The notes under the pieces: model-generated
The model's database searches: none
Told to the model about the DNA's origin: nothing
The model's input: only the letters and a program-made list of their open reading frames with translations
Shown: one piece after another, positions 1 to 6,288 of the stretch
Position numbering within the stretch: position 1 is the first letter of the stretch
How the letters are laid out: the number at the start of each line of letters is the position of its first letter
Made by a program: the position numbers and the translations under genes
Assembly: GCA_040003315.1 (NCBI GenBank)
Contig: JBDUCU010000055.1
Coordinates: forward strand, 1 to 18,113
From: JACCZX01 sp040003315
Lineage (GTDB): Bacteria > Pseudomonadota > Gammaproteobacteria > Burkholderiales > Burkholderiaceae_F
Reading direction: 5' to 3'
Length of the DNA: 18,113 nt

Positions 1-787
1 CCATGCCGCGCCATGCGGCGGTCGTCCAGTCGCTGCCGATCGCGGACTTCAGCGTTGGCACCGCGGGATATAACGCCGACGGCTTGTCATTCATGATGAC
101 AAGACTCTTGACCTTGCCCGCATCGATCAGAGCGCGAGCTTCGGGTAGCGACACCGGTGCGATGTCAACACCCCCCGCCACCATGTCCTGCAGCCCCGGC
201 GCCGCACCATTGCTCGGCACCCACGGAACCGAAGCGGGATCAATCTTCTGGTCGCGCAGCAAACCGGCCAGCGCAAGATGCCAGATGCCACCCTGACCGG
301 TGCCCGACGCCTTGAGCTTGCCTGGGTTGGCTTTGATCGCTGCCAGCAAGTCGTTAACCGTCTTGTATGGCGCATCAGCACGCACCTGAATGCCGGCGGG
401 GTCTGCGTTGACGAGGGCGAGCGGCGTGTACGACGCACCGTTGAGCTCGGTCAGCCCTTGCCAATGCAACATGCCGATCTCGACCGTGGCCAAGCCGATT
501 GTGTAACCGTCGGGCGCGGCGGAGGCGATCGCTGCGTGACCGACGACACCGTTGCCGCCGGCGCGGTTGACGACATTGACCGGCTGCCCCAGCTCTTTTT
601 CGAGCAGGCTGCCGATGATGCGCGCGGTGGCATCGGTGCCGCCGCCCGCGCCCCACGGCACGATCAACGTGATCGGACGTGTCGGATAGGCCTGTGCAAA
701 CGCAGGAGCGGCGGTCGAAAAAGCGGTCAGGCAAGCGATTGCGCTTGCGAGATGAACGAGGAATGAACGGCGAATCGAAATGAGCAT
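1..787 (-). CDS. TctC/Bug-family tripartite tricarboxylate transporter receptor, partial (C-terminus off left edge)
   Basis: Translating the minus strand from the ATG at 787 gives 262 residues of open frame that runs through the left edge without a stop. Residues 1-30 form a signal peptide ending in an AFA-Q type cleavage site, so the product should be a soluble periplasmic binding protein. The mature start has the family signature YPTRPITLIVPWGAGGGTD (about residues 33-51), followed by the RAGGNGVVG segment and the APDGYT motif. These are hallmarks of the TctC/Bug receptor family (PF03401), which binds carboxylates and related small molecules. Family members are about 320 residues, so some 60 are missing. 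A Shine-Dalgarno AGGAGA lies at 792-797. The gene starts only 24 bases after the stop of the molybdoenzyme at 812, so the two are probably co-transcribed. No TctA/TctB membrane subunits are visible, as is common for orphan Bug receptors. The ligand cannot be read from sequence. Confidence 0.93.
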   Translation of the reverse strand, partial: MLISIRRSFLVHLASAIACLTAFSTAAPAFAQAYPTRPITLIVPWGAGGGTDATARIIGSLLEKELGQPVNVVNRAGGNGVVGHAAIASAAPDGYTIGLATVEIGMLHWQGLTELNGASYTPLALVNADPAGIQVRADAPYKTVNDLLAAIKANPGKLKASGTGQGGIWHLALAGLLRDQKIDPASVPWVPSNGAAPGLQDMVAGGVDIAPVSLPEARALIDAGKVKSLVIMNDKPSALYPAVPTLKSAIGSDWTTAAWRGM

Positions 788-811
788 GGTGTCTCCTGAT
801 TGTTGGTTGGG

Positions 812-1972
812 TCACGCAAGCCGAACGCGGCGCGCGACCTGCCCGTTGCTTTCCCAATAAGTTTTCTTCTTGACGATACGCGGGTCGTCCATCGCCGGTT
901 GTACGTTGCTCTGAGTATCGATGGCGCGTGATGTGATCGTATGTTCGCCGGGCGCCGCGTTCGGCCAGTCCACCGACCACAGGGTCCACGCAAACCTGCC
1001 CTGCTCGCTGCGATCGATCGCCGCCGGCCTCCACGGCCCGCCGTCGACCTTCACTTCGACGCGCCCAATAGGGGCGCCCCACGCGGCTCCGACGATGCGA
1101 TATTGGCCGTCTTTGCGTGTGACTCTCCCTGGCGCCGACTTCAGCAATGTCCGGCCCACCGAAGTTTCAACGTTCTCCGTCTCTCCGTTGCGCTGCTCTT
1201 CGCGGATCGTGACGTAGTCACGTGCCATGAAGCGACCCATGAAGCGGGTGTCGCGTATCTCAATGCGGTTCAGCCATTTGACATTTGCAATGCCATACCA
1301 GCCCGGCGCAATCAGTCGTACGGGAGCACCGTGCGGCTGCGGAAGTGCAGCGCCGTTCATCTGGTAACAGAGCAGGTTGTTGGGACTCATCGCATCGGCG
1401 AGCGACATGCTGCGCGCGAAGTGCTGCGGTATCTTCATCTGGCGGATTTCTTCGACGCCGGCATCGGCGCCCCAAAAGACCACCTCGCCGCCGCGATCCA
1501 GTACTCCGGCTTGCTTCAGCAGCGGCGCGAGCGGCGTGCCGCCCCACTTGGCGGTGCCAATCCCGTTGGTGAACCATGGGAACCCGTGATTGCCACCGCA
1601 CTCGATCGTGTACACCACCTCCTGCCGTGGCCGCGCCTTGATCGCGGGCAGCGTCAATGTCATCGGCTTCTTCACGAGACCAGTGACTTCAAGGTTCCAA
1701 TTTTTTTCGTCAATGACCGGTTTGTCGTAGTGCGACACCCGAAAGAACTTGTCATTGGGCGTGATGAAAGAGGTGAGCTCCTCCCACGGGCGTAGGTTTT
1801 CGGCCACCCCGCCGCTTGGGTTCGCTCCAGGCTGATCCAGCCAGGGTATGACTTCCTCGCCGGGGCGGCTCGGAAACGCCTGCGCCAGCCACGGAACGTG
1901 GAACAGTGCCAGCCCAGTGAGCGCTGCGCTGCCTTGAAGTAACTCGCGTCGTGTCGTTTCCCTCTGGTTCAT
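812..1972 (-). CDS. Tat-exported molybdopterin oxidoreductase of the sulfite oxidase/SoxC family
   Basis: The product is 386 residues from the ATG at 1972. That start is preferred over one 24 codons upstream because it has a strong GAGGAG ribosome site at 1978-1983 and places a twin-arginine signal (TTRRELLQG, residues 6-14) at the N-terminus. The catalytic domain (about 90-260, PF00174-like) contains ECGGNHG, with C125 in the position of the molybdenum-ligating cysteine. It also contains the later PGWYGIANVKWL segment typical of sulfite oxidases and SoxC. The C-terminal part (about 275-380) is the immunoglobulin-like dimerisation domain (PF03404), with VKVDGGPW and SRAIDTQ segments. There is no haem domain. 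The expected activity is periplasmic two-electron oxidation of a small substrate such as sulfite, passing electrons to a cytochrome. No cytochrome (SoxD/SorB) gene lies beside it; a Bug receptor follows instead. The family is certain, the substrate is not. Confidence 0.93.
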   Translation of the reverse strand: MNQRETTRRELLQGSAALTGLALFHVPWLAQAFPSRPGEEVIPWLDQPGANPSGGVAENLRPWEELTSFITPNDKFFRVSHYDKPVIDEKNWNLEVTGLVKKPMTLTLPAIKARPRQEVVYTIECGGNHGFPWFTNGIGTAKWGGTPLAPLLKQAGVLDRGGEVVFWGADAGVEEIRQMKIPQHFARSMSLADAMSPNNLLCYQMNGAALPQPHGAPVRLIAPGWYGIANVKWLNRIEIRDTRFMGRFMARDYVTIREEQRNGETENVETSVGRTLLKSAPGRVTRKDGQYRIVGAAWGAPIGRVEVKVDGGPWRPAAIDRSEQGRFAWTLWSVDWPNAAPGEHTITSRAIDTQSNVQPAMDDPRIVKKKTYWESNGQVARRVRLA

Positions 1973-1977
1973 TGCGT

Positions 1978-1983
1978 CTCCTC
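1978..1983 (-). promoter_or_regulatory. Ribosome binding site that fixes the molybdoenzyme start
   Basis: On the minus strand this reads GAGGAG, five bases before the ATG at 1972. No comparable site precedes the in-frame ATG at 2044, and only the inner start puts the twin-arginine motif near the N-terminus. Confidence 0.7.
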
Positions 1984-2233
1984 TATTTATCTCAAGCGGG
2001 ATCGACGCCCGCCTTGATTTTTCGAATCTTCCGTCCGACAGCAAACGCTTGTCTAGTAGGGCGTTGCCGTATTCGACTTATAGCTCGCAAACGGGGGAAC
2101 TGGCAGTCATATGCGGCGCGCATGGCAGCCGCACGCGCCAGTGTTTGAGAGCAGAGCGCATCGACGGCACCGTCACTTAGCCATTTACAGCGCCCGGAGA
2201 GACGGTCTTCTCGCTCTTTTGCGCGTAGGCGCT

Positions 2234-2261
2234 ATTGCTGAGGTACTTCGCTCAAAGCAAT
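2234..2261 (+). other. Strong hairpin in the intergenic region
   Basis: ATTGCT at 2234-2239 pairs with AGCAAT at 2256-2261. GAG at 2240-2242 pairs with CTC at 2251-2253 across an eight-base loop, with a two-base AA bulge. It lies about 80 bases before a terminator on the same strand and in no supported gene, so it could be part of a structured transcript. Confidence 0.4.
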
Positions 2262-2342
2262 GGAGTTCCCCAGGGTCTTTTCAAATTTGGTCACCGTCAA
2301 CATTGGAGGTTCGCTGGGAGCGTTGAATCAAGTTACAACAGA

Positions 2343-2372
2343 GGGTCGCCAATTCGCAGCCCCCTTTTTTTT
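2343..2372 (+). terminator. Rho-independent terminator, plus strand
   Basis: GGGTCGC (2343-2349) and GCAGCCC (2356-2362) pair as a seven-base stem with one wobble and one mismatch around a six-base loop. Two C and a run of eight T (2365-2372) follow. Only the plus-strand transcript gets the U tract, so it cannot serve the minus-strand genes on either side. The transcript it ends is not identified. Confidence 0.5.
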
Positions 2373-2395
2373 CGTGCTCGCTCTGAATTCGAAGA

Positions 2396-2662
2396 TCACC
2401 CGTGCATATCGACACCACCGGTCAGAGCATCGTCGAACTCCGCGCCACGACCGAGATCAAAATCACCTCGCAGCGATTCTGTAGCGGGCGCAAGAACCTC
2501 GGTGCGCGCCAATGACGTATCGGAGTTCGAGTAGGTCACTGCTGCAAGTGCGGCAAAACCGAACACCAGTGCAAGAGCAACAATTGCCTTGAAGGTGCGT
2601 CCGCGCTCCAGCGCGGCGACCGTGTCGTTGTCGGCGTTCATCATCAGCTTCTCGATACGCAT
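2396..2662 (-). CDS. Small single-pass membrane protein with conserved C-terminal tail (copy 1)
   Basis: I do not recognise this 88-residue protein from a named family. It has a charged N-terminus (MRIEKLMMNAD), one hydrophobic span at about residues 24-44, a variable linker and a C-terminal tail. The tail contains DLGRG, then a DD pair, a conserved T and the final residues GVDMHG. It is a clear paralogue of the minus-strand gene ending at 3373: the two share MR..KLMM.AD..T.AA at the N-terminus and most of the last 22 residues, while linkers and membrane spans differ. A strong GGAGG ribosome site sits at 2667-2671. The gene is head-to-head with a decayed TPR-CHAT gene on the plus strand. With few positive charges after the membrane span and a basic N-terminus, the tail should face the periplasm. 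Selection clearly acts on the tail, which suggests that it is recognised or processed by a partner. Confidence 0.8.
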   Translation of the reverse strand: MRIEKLMMNADNDTVAALERGRTFKAIVALALVFGFAALAAVTYSNSDTSLARTEVLAPATESLRGDFDLGRGAEFDDALTGGVDMHG

Positions 2663-2780
2663 ACATCCTCCGTTCGTTGGTCCGTCGCGCGCTACGCTAT
2701 GGACGACTGAACTGTGATCCGACGCAAGACCGCAGTCGTTGCGCTATGGAGCATTGCGAGAGTGGAATACGTCGCTTTCG
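2658..2780. repeat. Duplicated divergent promoter region, copy 1
   Basis: This stretch aligns with 3638-3762. Both begin with CGCATACATCCTCC (start codon and ribosome site of the small membrane protein), then share TTCG.TTGGTCC, a TGGA.GAC.GAAC.. block, AGTCGTTGCGCT and GAGTGGAAT..GTCG..TTCG in the same order with nearly the same spacing. The similarity covers non-coding sequence between the divergent genes, so regulatory DNA was duplicated along with the genes. Confidence 0.75.
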
Positions 2781-3355
2781 ACCGCACAGACGGGACTTAT
2801 CGTGGACCGCTGATTGAGCGATCTGCAGACTGGTGGCAACTCGTATGCGGGCATTTATTGCTGGCACTCGCCGTTGCGGTGTTTGTTTGCGGCGCCCGCG
2901 CAGCGACGGCGGATGAACCGAAACACGCTCGATGGCCGCTATGTATCGCTCAATCAGGACTGGCAGCGTAAGCACGATCCCACCCGCATCAGTGCGCCGG
3001 TTGCGCAACTCCTCGCCGATCAGCGACTTGCGCTTGGCGAGCAAGCCCTCGATACGCTTCTGACTGAGAGCATGTTGGCGGGTGTCAAATGCGATCTTGG
3101 CGAGCTGGATCTGGCGCTAGCGTTCTCTGACCACGCGCTGGCTGGATTGGCCGGAGCGCGCGGACCTGCGGATACGCAGACGCTGCTCGCCCGGCTGGTG
3201 CGGTCGAAGATCCTGCGCGAGCGCGCGCGTTGACGTGAAGCAGCGCGCGATGTGAGGCCGTGCTTGCGCTCGCCGCGCTCAATCCGGACCGTCGGCCATT
3301 CGGCAACATGCGCACCGATCAGTGGTTGCTCGAACCCCAGCGCGGCCGCTCATGA
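2714..3355 (+). pseudogene. Decayed, truncated TPR-CHAT family gene (copy A)
   Basis: Coding traces run through two frames. The first frame (2714-2971) carries a signal-peptide-like stretch, LLLALAVAVFVCGARA, ending near 2910. The trace then moves to a second frame (to 3233) with a TPR-like segment: MLAGVKCDLGELDLALAFSD resembles MVASIQWNLGEYRIALQLSM in the full-length protein encoded at 9481-12735, with the following helices also alignable. After the stop at 3233 the first frame resumes (3254-3355) with LALAALNPDRRPFG and ends. There is no N-terminal beta domain and no CHAT domain. Two frame changes and loss of most of the gene indicate a pseudogene. Its divergent small membrane partner gene remains intact. 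Confidence 0.65.
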
Positions 3356-3372
3356 ACTCTGTGTTGCGTCGA

Positions 3373-3642
3373 TCAGCCGTGCATATCCACCCCGCGCGTG
3401 ACGTTATCGTCGATGTCCGACCCGCGCCCGAGATCCGCATCGTTGCGCGACGAGCCTTTCGCTGGCTGGACAGTTGCTGGCGTCATCGAAGCATCTAAGC
3501 TGGGGCGGTTAGGCGCGGTGACCGCGATCAAGGCGATGGTGAGCAGCACGGTCAAAGCTGCCGCTACTTTGAAGGCAATCGCGCGCTTAAATGCGGCGAT
3601 CGTTTCTGGGTCGGCCTTCATCATTAACTTGTCAGCACGCAT
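3373..3642 (-). CDS. Small single-pass membrane protein with conserved C-terminal tail (copy 2)
   Basis: This 89-residue paralogue of the protein encoded at 2396-2662 starts MRADKLMMKAD, has one membrane span at about residues 25-44 (AAALTVLLTIALIAV) and a Ser/Pro/Ala-rich linker. It ends with DLGRG, a DD pair, a conserved T and GVDMHG. In the last 22 residues about 15 are identical between the two copies, whereas the linker and hydrophobic span are only generally alike. A GGGAGG ribosome site lies at 3647-3652. It is again head-to-head with a TPR-CHAT gene remnant, as in copy 1. Both copies are intact although both neighbouring TPR-CHAT genes have decayed, so the small proteins may now act with the full-length TPR-CHAT proteins further right. 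Function unknown. Confidence 0.8.
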   Translation of the reverse strand: MRADKLMMKADPETIAAFKRAIAFKVAAALTVLLTIALIAVTAPNRPSLDASMTPATVQPAKGSSRNDADLGRGSDIDDNVTRGVDMHG

Positions 3643-3762
3643 ACATCCTCCCGTTCGGTTGGTCCATTGCGTTCTGCGCTTTGGATGACCGAACTTTGAT
3701 CGGGTAAGCGTGTTTAGTCGTTGCGCTGCAGCGCTGTGCGGGAGTGGAATCGGTCGTATTCG
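3638..3762. repeat. Duplicated divergent promoter region, copy 2
   Basis: Counterpart of 2658-2780. It contains a perfect 12-base palindrome, GCGCTGCAGCGC, at 3723-3734; in copy 1 only the left half (GCGCT) is retained, followed by ATGGAGC. The palindrome could be an operator or chance, since it is GC-only and short. Confidence 0.7.
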
Positions 3763-3854
3763 GCGACGAAGGCACTGCTTACGCTAGTATTTCTTACCCC
3801 TACCAATCCCTATGCACGGCATCCGAGACGCACACGTATTCGAAGAGCATTCGG

Positions 3855-4870
3855 ATGAACAAGGGAGAAATAATCCGCGGCTCCTCTTGCCACCAGTTTC
3901 TTGAATCGGGCCCGGCGTGCACCTTTTTGGTGGCAGTGTCGCTGGCTGTCGTGTCAGCGCCCGCCATTGGTACCGGCGCAGCCGATCTCGCAACCGCCCC
4001 AATGGCGGCGAGCATTTTGCACATGCAGCGTGGAGAGTGGCGCGACGCTCAAGAGGCTGCTGAGGCTGCCTTACAAACTGCGGCGTGAACTTCTCGGCAG
4101 CGAGCATGAAGAAACGCGGAAAGCGCTGCGGCAGGCGGCTTTGGCACAAGCCTGGCTGGGCGAATTAGGTCCAGCGCTGCGGCGTCTTGGTATCGGACTG
4201 TCCAGTCTTGTAGCGGGCGGCCGTCGTGCGCGCATCGATGATTTCCACGGTCGCAACGCGACGAGCCTACGACCTGCTGCAGTTGCGCTGGGCCGAGTTG
4301 CCCGGCGCCGCGGCAGAAATTGCCCAGGTCCAATCCGTCTTCGCAGGAAAGATGCCAACGCAGGTTCTGACCGGGCGCAATGCGTCCGAACTCACACTAC
4401 AGAAGCTGGATCGGAACGATGGCTTGCGCCGCTTCCGCTACGTCCACGTAGCCACCCACGGCTATTTGAGCCCAAGCGTGCCAGCGCTATCGGCCATTGT
4501 GCTTTCTTCAACCGATGTGGGCCCCGGTGCGGACGGCTATTTGACGGCCGCCGAGTTGCCGGCCTATCACTTCGATAGCGATCTGATCGTGCTTTCAGCG
4601 TGCGAAACCGGGCGCGGTACCGAGCTGGCCGGCGAAGGCGTGATGGGTCTGCCGTATGCATTATTCGTCAGTGGCAACCGAAGCGCGGCGCTCACCCTGT
4701 GGAAAGTAGTCGACGCCAGCATCGCCCGATTCGTGACGCAGTTTTTCACGCACGTTTCCCGCGGTGCCGCACCCGCCGACGCACTGGCGCGCACGCAGCG
4801 TGAGTTCGTCCGCGATCCTCGGGTGGCGCACCCGATGCACTGGGCCGGGTTCGTGTTGTACGGCCGCTAA
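3855..4870 (+). pseudogene. TPR-CHAT gene with internal deletion and frameshifts (copy B)
   Basis: The reading starts at the ATG at 3855 with a signal peptide (CTFLVAVSLAVVSAPA). It continues into a TPR helix (RGEWRDAQEAAEAALQ) and meets a stop near 4088. It resumes in the next frame as RRELLGSEHEETRKALRQAA, which matches the second helix of the repeat, then moves to the third frame by about 4260 for the rest of a CHAT domain. That last part is open from 4226 to 4870 and keeps the catalytic pair: His in VATHGYL (codon 4457-4459) and Cys in LSACETG (codon 4601-4603). It ends HWAGFVLYG, as in the 9481-12735 protein. Compared with the full-length copies, the N-terminal domain, most TPRs, the coiled coil and the first half of CHAT are missing. 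Two frame changes make a working full product unlikely. A lone CHAT fragment could still be translated, but it would lack a signal peptide. Confidence 0.7.
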
Positions 4871-4970
4871 GACAGCGCTGCACGTTCGGTCTGGGCTTCG
4901 CTGATCTCCCGTCCATCGGCGCGGGGGGCTGAGTCGTTCCTCGGCGGTGCAGACCGTCGCGTCGCGCCGG

Positions 4971-5108
4971 ATGCGGAATTACACGGCGGCGAACACGTCG
5001 TTTGCGAATGTGGAGTTTGCCGCTCTCGCGGAGCGCTGCAGCGCGACGACCGCGGCGGCTCTCACATCAACACTGCGTTGCATCGAACCCACCGAATGCG
5101 CGCAATGA
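4971..5108 (+). CDS. Possible 45-residue ORF overlapping the acetyltransferase start
   Basis: An ATG at 4971 opens 45 codons that end in TGA at 5106-5108, overlapping the acetyltransferase ATG at 5105 as ATGA. This arrangement often marks translational coupling and would explain the lack of a good ribosome site before the acetyltransferase. The product is small and Ala/Thr-rich (AERCSATTAAALTSTLRC). No family is recognised and no clear ribosome site precedes it, so it may be chance. Confidence 0.2.
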   Translation: MRNYTAANTSFANVEFAALAERCSATTAAALTSTLRCIEPTECAQ

Positions 5109-5632
5109 ACAACTCCGACCTCCGCCTGTGCCGACTGACGAACGACGACGGACACGGTCATATAGGTGTGCTGATGCATCTGCGTCAGCTGTCCGACGAC
5201 GACCTGACGCTGCGCTTCGGCTTGGCCCGCGTGAAGGATGAGACCTTGGTGAGCTATGTGCGCGGGCTGAACTTCGCGCGAGATGTGGTGCTCGCCTTAC
5301 GGGACTTGGGTGACAACATCGTTGCAATCGCGCACGCCGCGCGTTACGAAGTGCGCCGAGCAGCGGAGCGTGAGACTCGCGCGGAAGTTTCTTTCTCCGT
5401 CGTTCCGGCGCATCGCGGCCGCGGACTAGGGGGTTTGCTGATGAGGGCCATCATCGAAGCCGCTGAAGAAACCAGCATCGACCGCCTGTGCGCCCAATGC
5501 GTCGGTGCCAATCGGCCCATGCGCGCGGTGTTCGCGCGCTCGGGCTGGACCATGGAAGTAGACGGCGGTGAGGTGCTGGCTGCATTACCAATGCGCAAGC
5601 ACGCCGTGGCGATGCACGTGCAGGCGGGCTGA
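5105..5632 (+). CDS. GNAT-family N-acetyltransferase
   Basis: The product is 175 residues from the ATG at 5105; ATGs at 5078 and 5096 are also in frame and none has a good ribosome site. The N-terminal LSDDDLTLRFGLARVKDE segment (30-47) resembles the entry strand and helix of GNAT domains related to protein acetyltransferases, in which a substrate loop follows. The acetyl-CoA motif is FSVVPAHRGRGLGGLLM (about 97-113), with R104-x-x-G-x-G binding the pyrophosphate. It is followed by the alpha-4 segment CVGANRPMRAVFARSGW, which is typical of the fold. The acceptor cannot be predicted: protein lysine, a small amine or an antibiotic are all possible. It sits alone between two TPR-CHAT fragments on the same strand, and nothing shows that it belongs to that system. 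The frame is intact, unlike its left neighbours. Confidence 0.88.
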   Translation: MNNSDLRLCRLTNDDGHGHIGVLMHLRQLSDDDLTLRFGLARVKDETLVSYVRGLNFARDVVLALRDLGDNIVAIAHAARYEVRRAAERETRAEVSFSVVPAHRGRGLGGLLMRAIIEAAEETSIDRLCAQCVGANRPMRAVFARSGWTMEVDGGEVLAALPMRKHAVAMHVQAG

Positions 5633-5661
5633 CCCAACTTAATCGTCGCGCAATGTCGCCA

Positions 5662-5690
5662 TTGACAGTCGAGGTGCGTAGCGGGTACAT
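5662..5690 (+). promoter_or_regulatory. Possible sigma-70-type promoter before the 5715 gene
   Basis: A perfect -35 TTGACA lies at 5662-5667. Eighteen bases further is TACATG (from 5686), a weak -10. The predicted start would be near 5697, giving a leader of under 20 bases before the ATG at 5715. The -10 match is poor, so this is tentative. Confidence 0.3.
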
Positions 5691-5704
5691 GTTCGACACT
5701 GAAT

Positions 5705-5710
5705 GGAGAA
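5705..5710 (+). promoter_or_regulatory. Ribosome binding site choosing the inner ATG
   Basis: GGAGAA precedes the ATG at 5715 by four bases. The in-frame ATG at 5703 overlaps this site and has none of its own. Confidence 0.6.
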
Positions 5711-5714
5711 AGTG

Positions 5715-6125
5715 ATGGCGTCGAGCTCTTTACACCGCCTGCTATGGAGCGTAATTTTGGCGTGTTCGGCCGCTTCGGTTACCGCCTCAGCCGAAGAAGT
5801 GCTCCGCTATGCAGGCAAGGCTGAGATGCCGGCGCCCGTCGGCCATTCCTGTTATCCGGACATGCCGGGCGTGGTCGACATCAGTCTGTTATTGGTGCGG
5901 ACAAGCGAGTCTTCGCGTGGTTACTTAGTCATCGATCCCGGGTTCGCGGTTGAGGTCGAGCGCCCACAGGAAAGCGAAGTCTGGACGATTACAACTCTCC
6001 CGGTCGGCGAGTCACGCACGCCGTTTTTTCTGCCAAAGCAGATCCGCACCACCGGCAGCGATGTCGAATTAGCGGGAAGGTCGAATGGAATCCTTACGCT
6101 GATTGCGTGCCCGCTCCCACGATGA
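5715..6125 (+). CDS. Orphan N-terminal domain of the TPR-CHAT family, secreted
   Basis: The 136-residue product has a signal peptide (LLWSVILACSAASVTASA, about 9-26). The rest matches the first domain of the two full-length TPR-CHAT proteins nearby. GYLVIDPGFAVEV (69-81) corresponds to GLLVLDQQFVFKL in the protein at 9481-12735 and to SFLVFDTGLVLLA in the protein at 6289-9402. Each of the three has one Cys before this strand and one after it: C46 and C132 here. The domain looks all-beta and, being exported, probably has a disulfide between those cysteines. The gene ends exactly where the TPRs would begin, so it is either a truncated TPR-CHAT gene or a free-standing domain. The sequence up to 6288 shows no clear TPR continuation. 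It has a good ribosome site and an intact frame, so it may still be made. No public domain name is recognised. Confidence 0.7.
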   Translation: MASSSLHRLLWSVILACSAASVTASAEEVLRYAGKAEMPAPVGHSCYPDMPGVVDISLLLVRTSESSRGYLVIDPGFAVEVERPQESEVWTITTLPVGESRTPFFLPKQIRTTGSDVELAGRSNGILTLIACPLPR

Positions 6126-6288
6126 TGACGCTGAAGCGCGCTTCCGCAAACGCCCGCGCTGCAGCCGAATTTGCTCGGTACGAGCGCCGCGCTATGTTGA
6201 CGCGGAACTTTCGAAATGCGGCAATAGGTGAAGCGTCCGAGCGCGATCGTGCGCCCAGCCCGCGATCACTGTCCGTCTTAAACGCCGC

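Larger units (their letters stand above)
1973..2395. other. Gene-free interval of about 420 bases
   Basis: No convincing coding sequence is seen on either strand; the open frames here have no signal, domain or ribosome site. The left part must carry the promoter of the molybdoenzyme-receptor operon, but no clear -35/-10 pair was found. The right part holds a strong hairpin at 2234-2261 and a plus-strand intrinsic terminator at 2343-2372, listed separately, which together raise the possibility of a small RNA. Confidence 0.5.

Noticed and set aside
375..1082. 235-codon minus-strand frame spanning the end of the molybdoenzyme and the Bug receptor
   Set aside because: It is an Arg/His-rich frame-shifted shadow. 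The correct frame from 787 gives an unbroken TctC/Bug protein that is open to the left edge.
941..1795. Long open frame on the plus strand opposite the molybdoenzyme gene
   Set aside because: It lies wholly inside a gene with clear family motifs, its translation has no domain or signal, and GC-rich genes commonly leave open antisense frames.
2235..2534. Plus-strand frame running through the terminator into the small membrane protein gene
   Set aside because: It crosses the T run and is antisense to a conserved paralogous gene; the translation has no features.
2396..4870. Transposon or insertion sequence as cause of the duplication
   Set aside because: No transposase, terminal inverted repeats or target-site duplications were seen; simple tandem duplication with decay explains the pattern.
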